The notes beneath the pieces were generated by a model. It had not been told where the DNA came from, searched no databases, and saw only the letters and a list, made by a program, of their open reading frames with translations. DNA of 64,000 bases from Clitoria ternatea (Eukaryota; Streptophyta; Magnoliopsida; Fabales; Fabaceae). The stretch covers positions 95,240,001 through 95,304,000 of the forward strand of contig CM075676.1 of the NCBI GenBank assembly GCA_037962975.1. The letters run 5' to 3'. Made by a program: the position numbers and the translations under genes. Positions 38,351 to 49,759 of the stretch are shown here, in pieces (within the stretch, counting starts at the first letter, position 1; each line of letters starts with the position of its first letter).

Positions 38351-38794
38351 CCTTTTGCCAAGTGAAACCCCGACTTGTGAGTTTTCCTAGTAAGTCTGGT
38401 TCGCCAGGTAGCATTTGCTCAAGCGAGTCGGAACTCGCTTAAGCGACTCCCTCGAATTTCGCCTAGGCGCATCAGGGTTTTGCTCAGGCGAATGACCCCA
38501 TGTCTTCTTCTTCTCTTTCTGTTGTTTCTAACTCCACTTTATTAATTGATGTATTTCCAATCGGATATTATTTTGTGTACGCTTTTATTATTTTGAATGT
38601 ACTTATGTGAATACTATTTTATATTAAGACAGAGTTGAATCATTTCCGATCAGTTATTATTTTCAGTATGTTTAAGAAAAGTAAATATTATTTTATATTA
38701 AGACCTAAATTTTTATTAAACGCGAAAAATCTATTGTGAAAATGACTAACCGGGTGTAGATAAAAGGTAAATTGACGCGGGTCATCACAATGGG

Positions 38795-39215
38795 TTTAGG
38801 TTACAGGTGTGGGTTAATGATTGGGTTACGGGTATGGGTGAGTGGGTGAGGTTATGGTTACGAGTATGGGTGGAGGGTGGTCGTTGGGGAGGGGTGTGGG
38901 GGTTTGGGTTACGGGTGGTGGGTGTGGGGAGGGGTGGCGGTGTGGGTAATGGAAATGATGGTAGGTAATGGGTGCTGGTGTGGTGAGTGATGGTCATGTA
39001 TGGTGGTTGGGGATGGTGGTGATGGATTCTGGTGAGATATGGATGTTGTTGATGATGGGGTGCATGGGTGTGGGCTGTAAGGTAGGGTGTACAACATTTT
39101 TGTGTGAATGGTGATAGGTGGAGGTGCATGGGTGTTCTTTCTGTTATAGGGTGTATAGTATATTTTTTTGAATGGTGATGGGTGTAGGTGTATGGGTGTG
39201 GTTTATGCTGTAAGG
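38795..39215 (+). repeat. G/T-rich low-complexity tract
   Basis: Irregular ggtgtgggt, gggtatgggtg and ggtaatgg runs with strong G/C strand bias. The G-rich sequence continues in character from the other side of the solo LTR (35940-35990), so the LTR landed inside this tract. The His/Pro/Thr-rich open frame on the minus strand is an artefact of the composition. Confidence 0.65.
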
Positions 39216-39419
39216 TGTACGTAATTATTTAAATGTAAAAATAAGAAAATCAAAAAATAAGTGTATATAGTTTTATTTGAATTATACTTATTTTTTTTCT
39301 TGTATGTGTCAATTGATTTTTTTGTGTTTAGATGTATGGTTTGATTTTTTTATGTATAGTTTCATTTCATTAAGTGATTTTTTTGTATTTAAATGTATTC
39401 AATTTAACATACTCAGAGC

Positions 39420-39960
39420 CTCTTTATATTAAATGGTCGTTTTAGTTACAACACGCAAGTTATCTGTTTAAATTTAACATACTTGATCCATTTAGACTAA
39501 GTTATCTATTTAGACTAAGTTATCTGTTTAAATTTAACATACTCAATTCGTTTAGCTTAAGTTATCCAATTATATTAAGGGTCATTTTAGTTACAACGCG
39601 TAAGTGATCCGTTTAAATTTAACAAACTCGATCCGTTTAAATTAAGTTATTCGTTTAGATTAAGGGTAAAATAAAAATAAAAATAAAAATAATCATATTT
39701 TTTTAATTGTGAAAAAAATAATCACATTTTTTAATTATGAAAAAAATAATCATATTTTTTTGAATTAATGAGGGATAACAATCATATAATTATGAATATA
39801 GAAATAATCGTAATTTTTTTGAATTAATGAGGGATAATAATCATATAATTGCAAAAATAAAAAAATCATATTTTTTAAAATCAATGAGGGATAACAATCA
39901 TATAATTGTGAAAATAAAAATAATCACATTTTTAAGTTACGCAAAAAAATATAGTTACAA
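39420..39960. repeat. Degenerate AT-rich tandem repeats
   Basis: 39460-39670 repeats gtttaaatttaac and taagttat words. 39690-39930 repeats an about 60-bp unit containing gaattaatgagggata and aatcatataatt about four times. No coding potential. Confidence 0.6.
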
Positions 39961-40133
39961 CGTGTAAGTAACGTGAAACTATTAATCCGTTCGTTAATTT
40001 TAATGTATATAATTTTATCACATTCGTTAGTAATGTTTAATATAATCTTTACTAACTTCAATATTTTTTTGATAAAAAAAATTATTTGTCTTAATAATTT
40101 TTTAAAATGTATAATCTTCATTAGCTTTAACTT

Positions 40134-40730
40134 AGACAAGGGGAAAGCACCCATGCAATCTTCTAAAGTGAGCTGGCATCGGTATGTGCTTAAAATCTTT
40201 GTTGAGGCTACAATGGAGTAAAAAAAAATGGACAATGTAAAGGCACATCCCTTTCAAAGGGGGATGGGAAAGGTTAGAAACCTATTTTAATGCTAAGACT
40301 CGTCGATGTTACTCGAAGGATCAATTTAAAAACAAATGGGATAACTTACGAAAAGAGTGGCTGTCATGGTACAATTTATTTCGGAATACAACACTGACCT
40401 TGGATGGGATAACAAACAGCATACCTTTATAACGAATGACTAGTGGTGGGATGCGAAGGAAGGGGTATGAACTTCATCGCTGACATGAGAATTTCATTTA
40501 ATGTGATGTTAAATAGTATGTTTTGTGACTTGTCATTTTTTGCATAGGAAAACTCTGCCTTTCTGAAGTACCGTTACGAGGGTCTACCACATGCACAGGA
40601 ATTGACATATCTATTTAAAGATAATATGGCGACCGATGAGTTTGTATGGTGTCCGTCATCAGGGGTCTTACCTACCTTCAGGATAACTCCGCACGAAAGT
40701 GGTTCAACATGATGGATGACCCATAAGATT
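40134..40730 (+). pseudogene. PIF/Harbinger ORF1, Myb/SANT-like DNA-binding protein, decayed
   Basis: Conceptual translation across frameshifts and a stop gives KVSWHRYVLKIFVEA, then GWERLETYFNAKTRR, DQFKNKWDNLRKEWLSW, and a later LGWDN...WWDAKEG segment. This is the Myb_DNA-bind_3 type domain that accompanies plant PIF/Harbinger transposases. Further on, FLKYRYEGLPHAQELTYLF and WCPSSG match the usual C-terminal part. At least one stop (near 40440) and frame changes mean it is not functional. Confidence 0.7.
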
Positions 40731-41040
40731 AACTAGGTTTTCTTATGGATGAAGTTCAATGATTGGTAGACTAGGTACCAGGGTTTGTTAGTAATTGTTA
40801 TCTTTAATTATCAAACATGTTGTATGGGACTATATTTTTTAATTATTGAACATGTTGTATGGGACTATTATTGGCAGTTATCGAACATCTTGTGTGGTAC
40901 TTTTGTCTTTAATTATCAACATGTCATATGGTATTATTATTATGTGTTTATTCATATATTTATTAATGTTTTATGGTCAACATATTTAATCATTTACAAA
41001 GATTGAAAATGACATCTATTAGTGATCAGAATTCCTCAAG

Positions 41041-42236
41041 ACAATATTAAACCATTGAATTGTCTATTATTGTGATGGCGGGGGCATCAGCCCACATTGC
41101 GGAGTAGGCCATGAAACATGTATACAAGGAACCATGCGGGACTAGTTCACTTGGGGGACATTCATGGGTCCAACAGATACTCCATAGCAATGAAACTAGA
41201 TGTCATGAAATGGTTAGGATGAGTAAACAGGTTTTTTTAGGATTGTGTCATAAATTAGTTAACCATGGACTAACTTATTCGTCATGCATGGGAGTACATG
41301 AAATGGTAGCAATGTTTTTACATATGGTTGGACATAGTTTAGGTAACAGAATAATACAAGAAAGATTTCAGCATTCGAGTGAAACAGTAGCAGACACTTT
41401 CACTGTGAGCTTGAAGCATGTGTCTCATTATCAATGGAGATAGTCAGGCCTACAGATCCAACATTTATATGTGTCTCCTCAAAAATACATGATAGTACAA
41501 GATATCGGTCGTTCTTTAAAGATTGTATTTAGGCGATTGACAAAACTCATATACCATGTGTCATACCATCTAGTGATTCTACATAGTTTATTAGCAGGAA
41601 ATGCTACACACCACAAAATGTGATGACTACTTATGATGTGGATATGTGTTTTATTTTTGTATTACCCGAATGAGAGGGATCTTCTCACGATGCATGAGTT
41701 TTAAAAGACGCATTAACGAATGCAGCTTATGGTTTTCCACATTTACCCTAGGTATGGTTTTATTGTCCCTACATGTGTACATACAATGCTATTGGGTATT
41801 ATAATAATATGTTGATGGTGTCCCTTTTTTTTGTAACAGGTAAATACTATTTGGTTGACAGTGACTATCGGAAGCCAATGGGATATCTGGGTCCTTATAG
41901 AACTAAAAGATATCATCTTCCTAACTTCAAACGTGCACGTGATTTTCAAAATAACAATGAAGTGTTCAACTATTTGCACTTAAGTTTATAGAGCGCTACA
42001 GTTACGAGACCCGAGTTCACTTGGTTTGTGCCACAATGGGAATTCATAACTTCATTCGAAGATGCAACCTATTAGACATTGAGTTTGACAACGTAAATGA
42101 AAATAACAACTTTATAGGAGCTCAACATCGGATGTATTTTGCACTTAAAGATAAAGTTAACACGATTTCATCACCGGGGATGAATCTTGTTCGTGACTCT
42201 ATTAGAGACCAAATAAGAGCTGCTGAAGTTGTATAA
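41041..42236 (+). pseudogene. PIF/Harbinger transposase (DDE nuclease), decayed
   Basis: Three separated pieces in plus-strand order. 41111-41443 encodes the helix-turn-helix region (ETRCHEMVRMSKQVFLGLCH, then AMFLHMVGHSLGNRIIQERF). 41450-41760 shows CIxAIDKTHIPC with stops, the first catalytic Asp region, then DALTNAAYGFP. 41840-41990 gives KYYLVDSDYRKPMGYLGPY and KRYHLPNF, the region of the second and third acidic residues, and 42000-42236 the end (VCATMGIHNFIRR). Several in-frame stops and shifts. It follows the ORF1 relic on the same strand, the standard order for this superfamily. Terminal repeats were not identified. Confidence 0.8.
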
Positions 42237-42299
42237 ATTTATATTTTATATTTTCATTATGCGTAAATTTAAACAAAAATTCATTTCTTTTCCATTAAA

Positions 42300-42595
42300 T
42301 ATATAATATAATCTAACTTGTTTAAAAAATAATTTAATTTGTTAAAAAACACATTCTAATTATACATAATATCATCTAATTTGTTAAAAGAATAGATATA
42401 TAATCTAATTTGTTTTAAAAAATAATCTAACTTGTTAAAAAAATAATCTAATTTGTTAAAAAATAGAATCTAATTATACATAATATCATCTAATTTGTTA
42501 AAATATAATCTAATTTGTTAAAAAATACATTTTAATTATACATATTATCATTTAATTTTTTAAAAAATAGAACAATATATATATATATATATATA
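42300..42595 (+). repeat. AT-rich tandem repeat with TAATCTAATTTGTTAAAA units
   Basis: About seven copies of aatctaatttgttaaaa, some grouped in a longer unit of about 60 bases with attatacataatatcat, end in an (AT)n run at 42572-42594. No coding potential. Confidence 0.7.
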
Positions 42596-43146
42596 CATAT
42601 TCAATATATTTTTCACTAACACCCTTTTTGGTAATTTTTTATTAAACCACCATTTACCCAACCTAACTTTTTCTTCAACCAAACACAATTACTATTTCTC
42701 AACCCACTTTTTAAAAGTTAACATCCAAACACAACTTCGTTTACAAAACCTCAGTTTTCTCAACTCTGTTTACAAAACCCTAGTTATCTTAACTAGGTTA
42801 CACAAATGAATAACCAAACAGACCCTAGCACTTTAGTTAGATAACCAATTTGAAAAACAAAGAATCCTCGTCATTCGAGCCGTAACTCATTTCCACGCTC
42901 ACAAATAAGCATTATCTATTACAATCTCTATGTTTCGTTAAACATAAACAAAAAAAATACTATAATTGCTTCACTTATTCTCATGAAAGTAGTTAATTTT
43001 ATTTAGTATTTGCTTATCACTTACCAGTATGATACAAAACCACAAGCAATAATTACATAATTTCAACCATTAAGCTTATTTTTAAGCGTTTTTTAAAAAA
43101 TTATTTTTTTATAAGTATTTTTTAATAAGCATATTAAAGTTGCTTC

Positions 43147-43650
43147 CAGGGCCGGCCCTAGGCCTTGATAGCAAGGGCAATGGCCCAGGGCCCATTGTCA
43201 ATGAGGGCCCCAAAAAAATATTAGGTTATGTGAAAAAAAATCAAAAAATTTCAATATAGTTTGAATAGTTTAATGGTAAAGTTATATGAATTTTGCCTAA
43301 AGGTCTTGGGTTTAATCCCATGCTAACTCTAATTTTTATATTTTCTTGTTCTATTCTCATTAATGATTTTACATCTAAAAATATTAGAATAAACTATTTT
43401 TATGATAATTTATCTTTTTTGCTTTAGTATAGGTGGAAAAATGATTTTTAAAGGAAAACATGAGGTTATAGGAGCACCGTTTATTATTTTGACTTCTTAT
43501 TATTCTTTACACGGTGATGATGTGTTTAGAATTTACAATGACTTCGATAATGTTGATTTGATTATTCAATAATTTTGTTTTAAAAAATATGCTAAGGGGC
43601 CTGGAAGTGTTGTGTCACCCAGGGCCCATAAAATTTTAGGACCGGGCCTG
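43147..43650. mobile_element. hAT-type MITE with perfect 8-bp target duplication
   Basis: Ends cagggccggcccta and taggaccgggcctg form short terminal inverted repeats with a CAGG start. gttgcttc flanks the element exactly on both sides (43139-43146 and 43651-43658), the 8-bp duplication of hAT transposons. 504 bases, no transposase. Confidence 0.88.
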
Positions 43651-43814
43651 GTTGCTTCTTAAAATAGATAGAAATCTGTTTATTTTCAACTTCTACTTAT
43701 TTTTAAAACTTTAAACAAAACACTAAAATTTAAAATAAGTTTAAACAAACGAACCCCATTATCCTTAGTGCTAAAAAAGTTGAACCACCAATAGTGGCCC
43801 TTTATTTTAAAAAA

Positions 43815-44290
43815 TATTAATTTGTACTACATCCTAAACTCTTGATATCATGTAATTTTTAACATAAAATTTCCATATTTAAAAATTTCATTAATATAAT
43901 TAATATTAAATTTTTAATAAAATAATAACAAAAAATTAATAAAAATATAAATTACAAAAAATCTTAATTTGTGCTGCTTCCTACACTCTTGATAATATGT
44001 AATTTTTAAACATAAAATTTCCATATTTAAACATGTCATGAATCTAATTAATATTAAATTTCTAATAAATATTAACATGAAAAGTTAACAAAAATCTAAT
44101 CGGCGGTGACGGGTCTACACAATAAAATGCGTCCACACTACCAATTAATTAGATTTTTGTTTATTGTTTATGTTATTATTTTATTAGAAATTTAATATTA
44201 ATTAGTTTGCTGAAATTGTTTAATATGAAAATTTTATGTTTGAAACTTACATATTTTCAAGAGTTTAAAAAGAAGTACAAATCAACATTC
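43815..44290. repeat. Direct plus inverted AT-rich repeat (foldback-like)
   Basis: 43815-43960 is repeated directly at 43965-44100 (shared words ctcttgata, catgtaattttta and aaaatttccatattt). The second copy is then inverted at 44140-44285, centred on a GC-richer stretch (ggcggtgacgggtctacac) at 44103-44121. A foldback MITE with a partial duplication is the simplest reading. Confidence 0.6.
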
Positions 44291-44387
44291 TTTTAAGTTA
44301 GAACTATAGAATAGTTGATAATATGTAACTAATGTTTATGGTTAAACATTCCAACCATTGACAATAAGTTATTTTTAGTGGTGTACG

Positions 44388-45218
44388 TAAGGGTGGTAAA
44401 ACGGGCCAAAGGTTCAGGTCGGGCCAAGGCCCGTATAAACCCGTCAAAATACGGGCCAGGCTAGAATAAAAATAGGCCAAAAACATTGGTCCAACTCGTA
44501 TTCTATGTGACCTGCGAGCCAAATGGGTTGGCCTATTTTTTCCCTCCAAATTATGCATGCCATTAATTTAGTTATTATTATTAATAATAATAACTAAATA
44601 CAAAACAAAACATAATTTTTCAAACATTTTTACACAACAAAATATAATAACAACTAACAATATATACAACTAAACTGAATTATATAATTAATGAAGCAAA
44701 ACCATAAATGAAGCAATTATTATAACAACTAACAATTTTTCAATCTGCCACTGAATTACTCAATAAGTAGTTATTATATAATTCAATCAAGCAAGACGTG
44801 GAGCAGTAATTCTTAAGCATTTCAAATGCTACATTTGGTTAAGAAATTAATCTCACGTAGTAGAAGACGTGGAGCAGTAAGCAAGATACAACGCATAAAT
44901 AAAGCTCACACCAAGATGTGGTGCACATCAAGACATGGTCGCATGGAGTAGCAAGATGTGCACAGCTTTGGTCGCAAAGTACAAGATGCAAAACGCAACT
45001 TAAGCATTAAAAAAATATATATTAATATATTTTTTAATAGAAGCCCGATGAGTCAGCCCGACTTGGCCCGACCCGACAGGGCTCATTTTTTTAACGGGTC
45101 AAAATAGGTCAGGCTTATTCAGAAAAATAGGTTTTCGAGGTTGGCCCGACCCAGCTAGGCCTATTTTAATAGACTAAATGGACGGGCCCATGGGCCATAC
45201 CCATATTGCTACCCCTAG
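44388..45218. mobile_element. Non-autonomous DNA element with GGGTGG...CCACCC-type ends
   Basis: Begins taagggtggtaaaacgggcc and ends near gggccatacccatattgctacccct, an imperfect inverted pair. Subterminal sequence is full of gggcc/ggccc words on both sides (44410-44470 and 45050-45200). A target duplication is not clear. Resembles a widespread hAT-like class in plants (inference). Confidence 0.5.
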
Positions 45219-45289
45219 GTACAGGTGCGCTCAAGAGTAGGGTGAGAGTGTGGTGCCCCTGAATTTTATACTTAGGCCCATACTATTAT

Positions 45290-48200
45290 TGTAGCACCAC
45301 CTTATATACACGAGATATAAAAAAAAATTTAGAAAAATATACATATTTATCACTCTTTATCTCACGTATACAAGGACGTATATACATCTGATTTCCTTTG
45401 AATATTGAAAGTAAAAAAAACATTGTCTTTCAATATTTATCCATAATGACAAAACAATTTATAGAAATTATAAGTGATAAATCATTACAGTATTATATCC
45501 AAATGAGAAAGTTTATCAAAGTTTAACCTTTATCTTGTTACAATTATCTAACTTGATATTGTAATAAGGCAAGGTAAAACTAAATTATACCTCTACTACA
45601 AATATGACCAATCATTTCCTAGTCCTTGAACCATCGAGTTTTGGAATCCTACTCTTGTCATATCTCTTCACCTATCTGATTGAGGAAGAGACCACTTTAC
45701 CATCATGTAATTACATATCCTTCCATCTTGAACTGTTGGCTATATACCACATAATATATATTTTGGACACAAAATTCAAACAAGAAGGAGTGAGAAACAG
45801 AATATAATACTTTACAGATAAGACATAAGCATAAGGGTTTTCATAAACTAATAAATTAATATCATTCAAAATCTCGTACGCGGTTAATTATAAATATAGG
45901 ATTCTCACACACATAACAATCATACTTTCATTCACAATCATCCATACAGAATATCACAATCACATATATGACATATAATGCTTTTAATACTATCTCATTC
46001 AGTTTATGCATGCGGACCCTTAAAGTTTTAGTTTGTATTGGGCCAGCTAGGAGTTTACACTGTTCCATAATTCCAGATAATAATAACATAAATGCCTTCA
46101 TGACATATGAACAACTCAACTGGCGTGGAAACACTTAGAGACTAGTCAGACTGAGAAAATTTTTATTATGAAAGTACCCGACACTAGGGAGCGACCCCAG
46201 GTCACCTGAAGCACTCTTTCACACCCTCTCATCCTAAGGCTCATAATTAAGCCTCCTCTAATGTATCCTCAGTTTCTATAATCCGTCCCCAGGTAATATC
46301 ACATCTCATTTCTCTTTAATGATTCATGATACATGAACTACTCACATATTTAGTTGGTTAAAACTTTTAGAAACTCAATTATTAAATACTATAAAGGTTC
46401 ATAAAATATCTCAATAAACTATACATTCACATAAGTTCTTCTTTGAACTTCTGTTATACAGAATCAAATTTAATACAGTCTTCAAATTTAGATTTCACCA
46501 AAATTGAGTTTCCAAGCCTTAAATATCTCAAAACTTTTTCTTAAAAAACTTCACATATTTACATAATCTTTCCAAATTTGAATCTTAACTAGATTGAGTT
46601 TAGAATCTCGACTATAACAAAATATCTTTTATTTATTTCATTTAGGAAAACCAATTTAAATTTATGATTTCTAAAAGAAAATATATATTTTTTAAAATCA
46701 CTAATTAAGAATACTTAAATCTATAAAAATTTTCTTTAATTTGAGAATTAATTATCTCAACCTCTGATTTTCATAAAATAGCTTCTTTCTAATACTAGAT
46801 TTTATTCTAGAGATTAAAAATAAAGTTAATAAAAATTATTTTTAAGAAGAAATAAAAGACTAGAATAATGATAAAATACTTTCTCTTGGAATAAAAATTT
46901 AAAAAGTAAGGTAAGAAAATTCTTACTGAGTTTTAACTTTCTGTTATGCTTGCTATATGCTCAAATTCCATATCACAAAGTCATCAATTATTCATCAATC
47001 ATAATCAAGTATTGTAATATCATCAATCATAATTAAATATCATCAAATCATAAATATTATTAATCATAGTCTAGTATTATAAATCACAATATCATTAATC
47101 AAAATCAATTATTATTAATTATAATAAAATCAAATCAACTAAATATCAGTCATAAATATAATTCAAATTTTAATAGTTATTTAGATTAATAAGATTAATT
47201 TTAAGTCTCTATAGTGCCTTCCTCGCATAGGTTTATGTAGGTCCATATAGTCCAATCCTCGCATAGATATAGTTCAGTCCATACAGGTCATAATAGTGCA
47301 ATGTCCTTGCATAGGTTCAATCCAGTTCGCATAGGTTATTCAGATCAAGTTACACAAGATACTTAATTTAAAATTTATTATAAATTTTTATGTTAAATAA
47401 TTATTATAATAATATTATTAAATTTTAAAGAAGTAGGGGACTCCTCCCATTATTCTTATGTCTTTTAATATTATAATCCTATCTAACTCTCCTTTACCTC
47501 TTGTATCTTGGTTCGTTATGGAAAGTCCATGTGCGCCTCGTCTCCGAGTTCTAAAATATACCACTTTAATATAGTTATAAGATGAAAATTAAGATTTCTA
47601 CTTAAAACAGAAATGGTAAATTTTGAATAGTGAATAGTGAATAGTAAATTGTGAATAGTAATAGTAAATAGTAAAATATGAATAGTAATAATAAATAGTA
47701 AATTGTAAATAGTAATAGTAAATAGTAACAGTAAATAGTAATTTACTATTTGAATAGTAATTTACTATTGAAATAGTATTTTACTATTTAGAATAGTAAC
47801 TTAAAATAATATTATTTCTAGTATAATAATAGATTTCTAAAAACGATATGAAAATAACCTAAAAAAATATAAAAGAGAGGTATTCTTACCTTAGGATTTT
47901 AGCAGAATCTTCTTCTAAAAAAATTTATTTCTCTCTCTTACTTCAACTAATATCTCACTAGCACTACTATATTAAGAAAACTTAATCTGAAACTGTGAAT
48001 TCTAAAGAAGAATTCCTTCGGTATTTATAGGAAGGAAAATTACTATGCATTCTATTATTTTAATATAAAAGTACTATGAATTTTTTGAAAAATCAATCCT
48101 AGTTACTGTGCATCTTTTGAAAATTTTATACATGCACAGTGTTTTGCATAGTAAATGCTGGCTGAATTATTAAGCCAAATAGTAACCTTTCACTCGGTAT

Positions 48201-48939
48201 ATTTTAAATATTCAAAATTAGTCTTTTTTGAAATTTAGCGATATTATATCAATCCTCACTAATTTTATAATAAATAATATAAAGTTTAAAGTTTAAAAAT
48301 CTAAAATTTTCTGTTAATAAAAATTTATTGGTACATTTTTTATTTTTTTACGATTGGTAAAAATCAATATTTTACTTAAACCGATAATTTTTAGATAAGT
48401 CTACTTGAAATGGATCTTAAAAAATTTTATTATAATTTAAATTCACTTTTTTGTAAATATTTTTAATTTTAAGTAACTTTATATGTATTTAAAATTATTT
48501 AAAATATATTATTTTATTAAAATATTTCAAAAATTTAAACAAAATTCCAGAAAATCATAAATATTATGTAGATCAAAAAGTTCTAAAGAACCATAGTCTA
48601 ATTCCTTCAAAATTTTATTTTAAAATTCTAATAAGAGTTAAATCACAAATATGTAAAACATAAATATAAAAACATAAAATAAAAGTTGTGAATAATAAAT
48701 ATATTTAAAATTCTTAATATAATTTCATTAATCAGTGAATATTAATTAAGTCATTTTAAAATTCTCATTCAAAATACATAAATATTTTTATTTTATTTTA
48801 TTTTAAAAAACAAATAATTAAATATAAATACCAAAATTTCATAAAAAAATAATAATAATAAACTAACTAATAGTAAGTATTTTTTATTAAATATATATTA
48901 ATATCTATTTTCTATTTGTGTTGAAAATGAGATGTTACA
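45290..48939 (-). mobile_element. Solo-LTR-like element A (3.65 kb), minus orientation
   Basis: On the minus strand it starts tgtaacatctc (at 48939) and ends ggtggtgctaca (at 45290). attat lies directly on both sides (45285-45289 and 48940-48944), consistent with a 5-bp target duplication, though in AT-rich DNA this could arise by chance. No gag or pol coding. Contains an (AATAGTA)n-like tract (47615-47800) and a leader-like exon/intron junction near 47500. Inverted partner of element B at 49760-53360. Length and ends suggest a Ty3-type family. Confidence 0.75.
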
Positions 48940-49759
48940 ATTATAAGTTATGGTATATGTGTTTTTTTATTAATGAAAATATAGAGAGGGGATGGTCCAA
49001 CTAGAAAAAATGTTTGTGTAAGGAGACATACCCCAAAGCTAATTGTAGGATACTTCTTGATAACCTAATTGGAACCTGGCCATTTATATACCAAACCAAA
49101 TCTCACTGCTAGAAAAACATATTGTTTTAGTTACCACATTTTAGTCATCGACAATCATCCATCATTAATGTTTAAAGATGGACACAAAATAACGATTGTA
49201 GGTTACGCTTGGAAGCTACTTGTGATGCCAGTTAGTGACAAATGCAAGACCCATCCCTAAATTTTTTCACTCACGCCTCTAAATCCATCGTTGGCTTAAG
49301 TTTATAGTGGGAAAATTGATTTCATTGTTAATTGCATTGTTGGTTGTAACGTATAACGACAAAGAGGTCTTCTGTCACCACCATTTCCTTTATGTCTGTC
49401 ATCATTTTTGTCATTGAACCGTTGTACAAGCGAAGTAAAAAAGGGGGTAGTAACGACTGTTAGGACTCTATCGTAACATTGGTCATGTTACTAAATATGA
49501 TTTGAAGTAAATTGAAAAGCTTAGCAACGGGTATAGATCCCCCAATAACTATTTATCCTAATAACATCACCTATTATGTCGTCAAATTAGACTTCAAAGT
49601 TGAAAATATGTTTGTCACAAGCGTCATCGCTAAGTTTGGCGGGCTAAGATTAAAATGTAGAGGTAAATGAAAAGGTTAGAAATAGATATAGGTCTTATCG
49701 CTAACTATTTTGCCCAATAATGTTGCTAAATCATCTTTTAAAGTCAAAAAGATGTCAGT

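Larger units (their letters stand above)
35991..38789 (+). mobile_element. Solo LTR with perfect 5-bp target duplication
   Basis: Starts tgtaacatcccgg and ends gcgggtcatcaca, with atggg immediately on both sides (35986-35990 and 38790-38794). At 2.8 kb without gag, protease, RT or integrase, it is a solo LTR left by recombination of a full element, probably Ty3-type judging from the long LTR and TGTAACATCC start. Inside are a leader-like exon with a caaggtaagt donor near 36447, a 23-bp tandem array (37360-37620), a CCGAGTGAA array (38060-38350) and a CAAGCGAG block (38418-38460). The last two modules are the ones that fill the inverted repeat at 1-5382. Confidence 0.85.

Noticed and set aside
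37963..38414. Open frames rich in SLG/TRK repeats
   Set aside because: They are readings of the CCGAGTGAA array inside the solo LTR; no protein family matches.
38785..39129. His/Pro/Thr-rich minus-strand open frame
   Set aside because: Produced by translation of a G/T-rich low-complexity tract.
44388..45218. 8-bp target duplication for the GGGTGG element
   Set aside because: The flanks share only GTAC-like bases at different offsets, so no duplication can be claimed.
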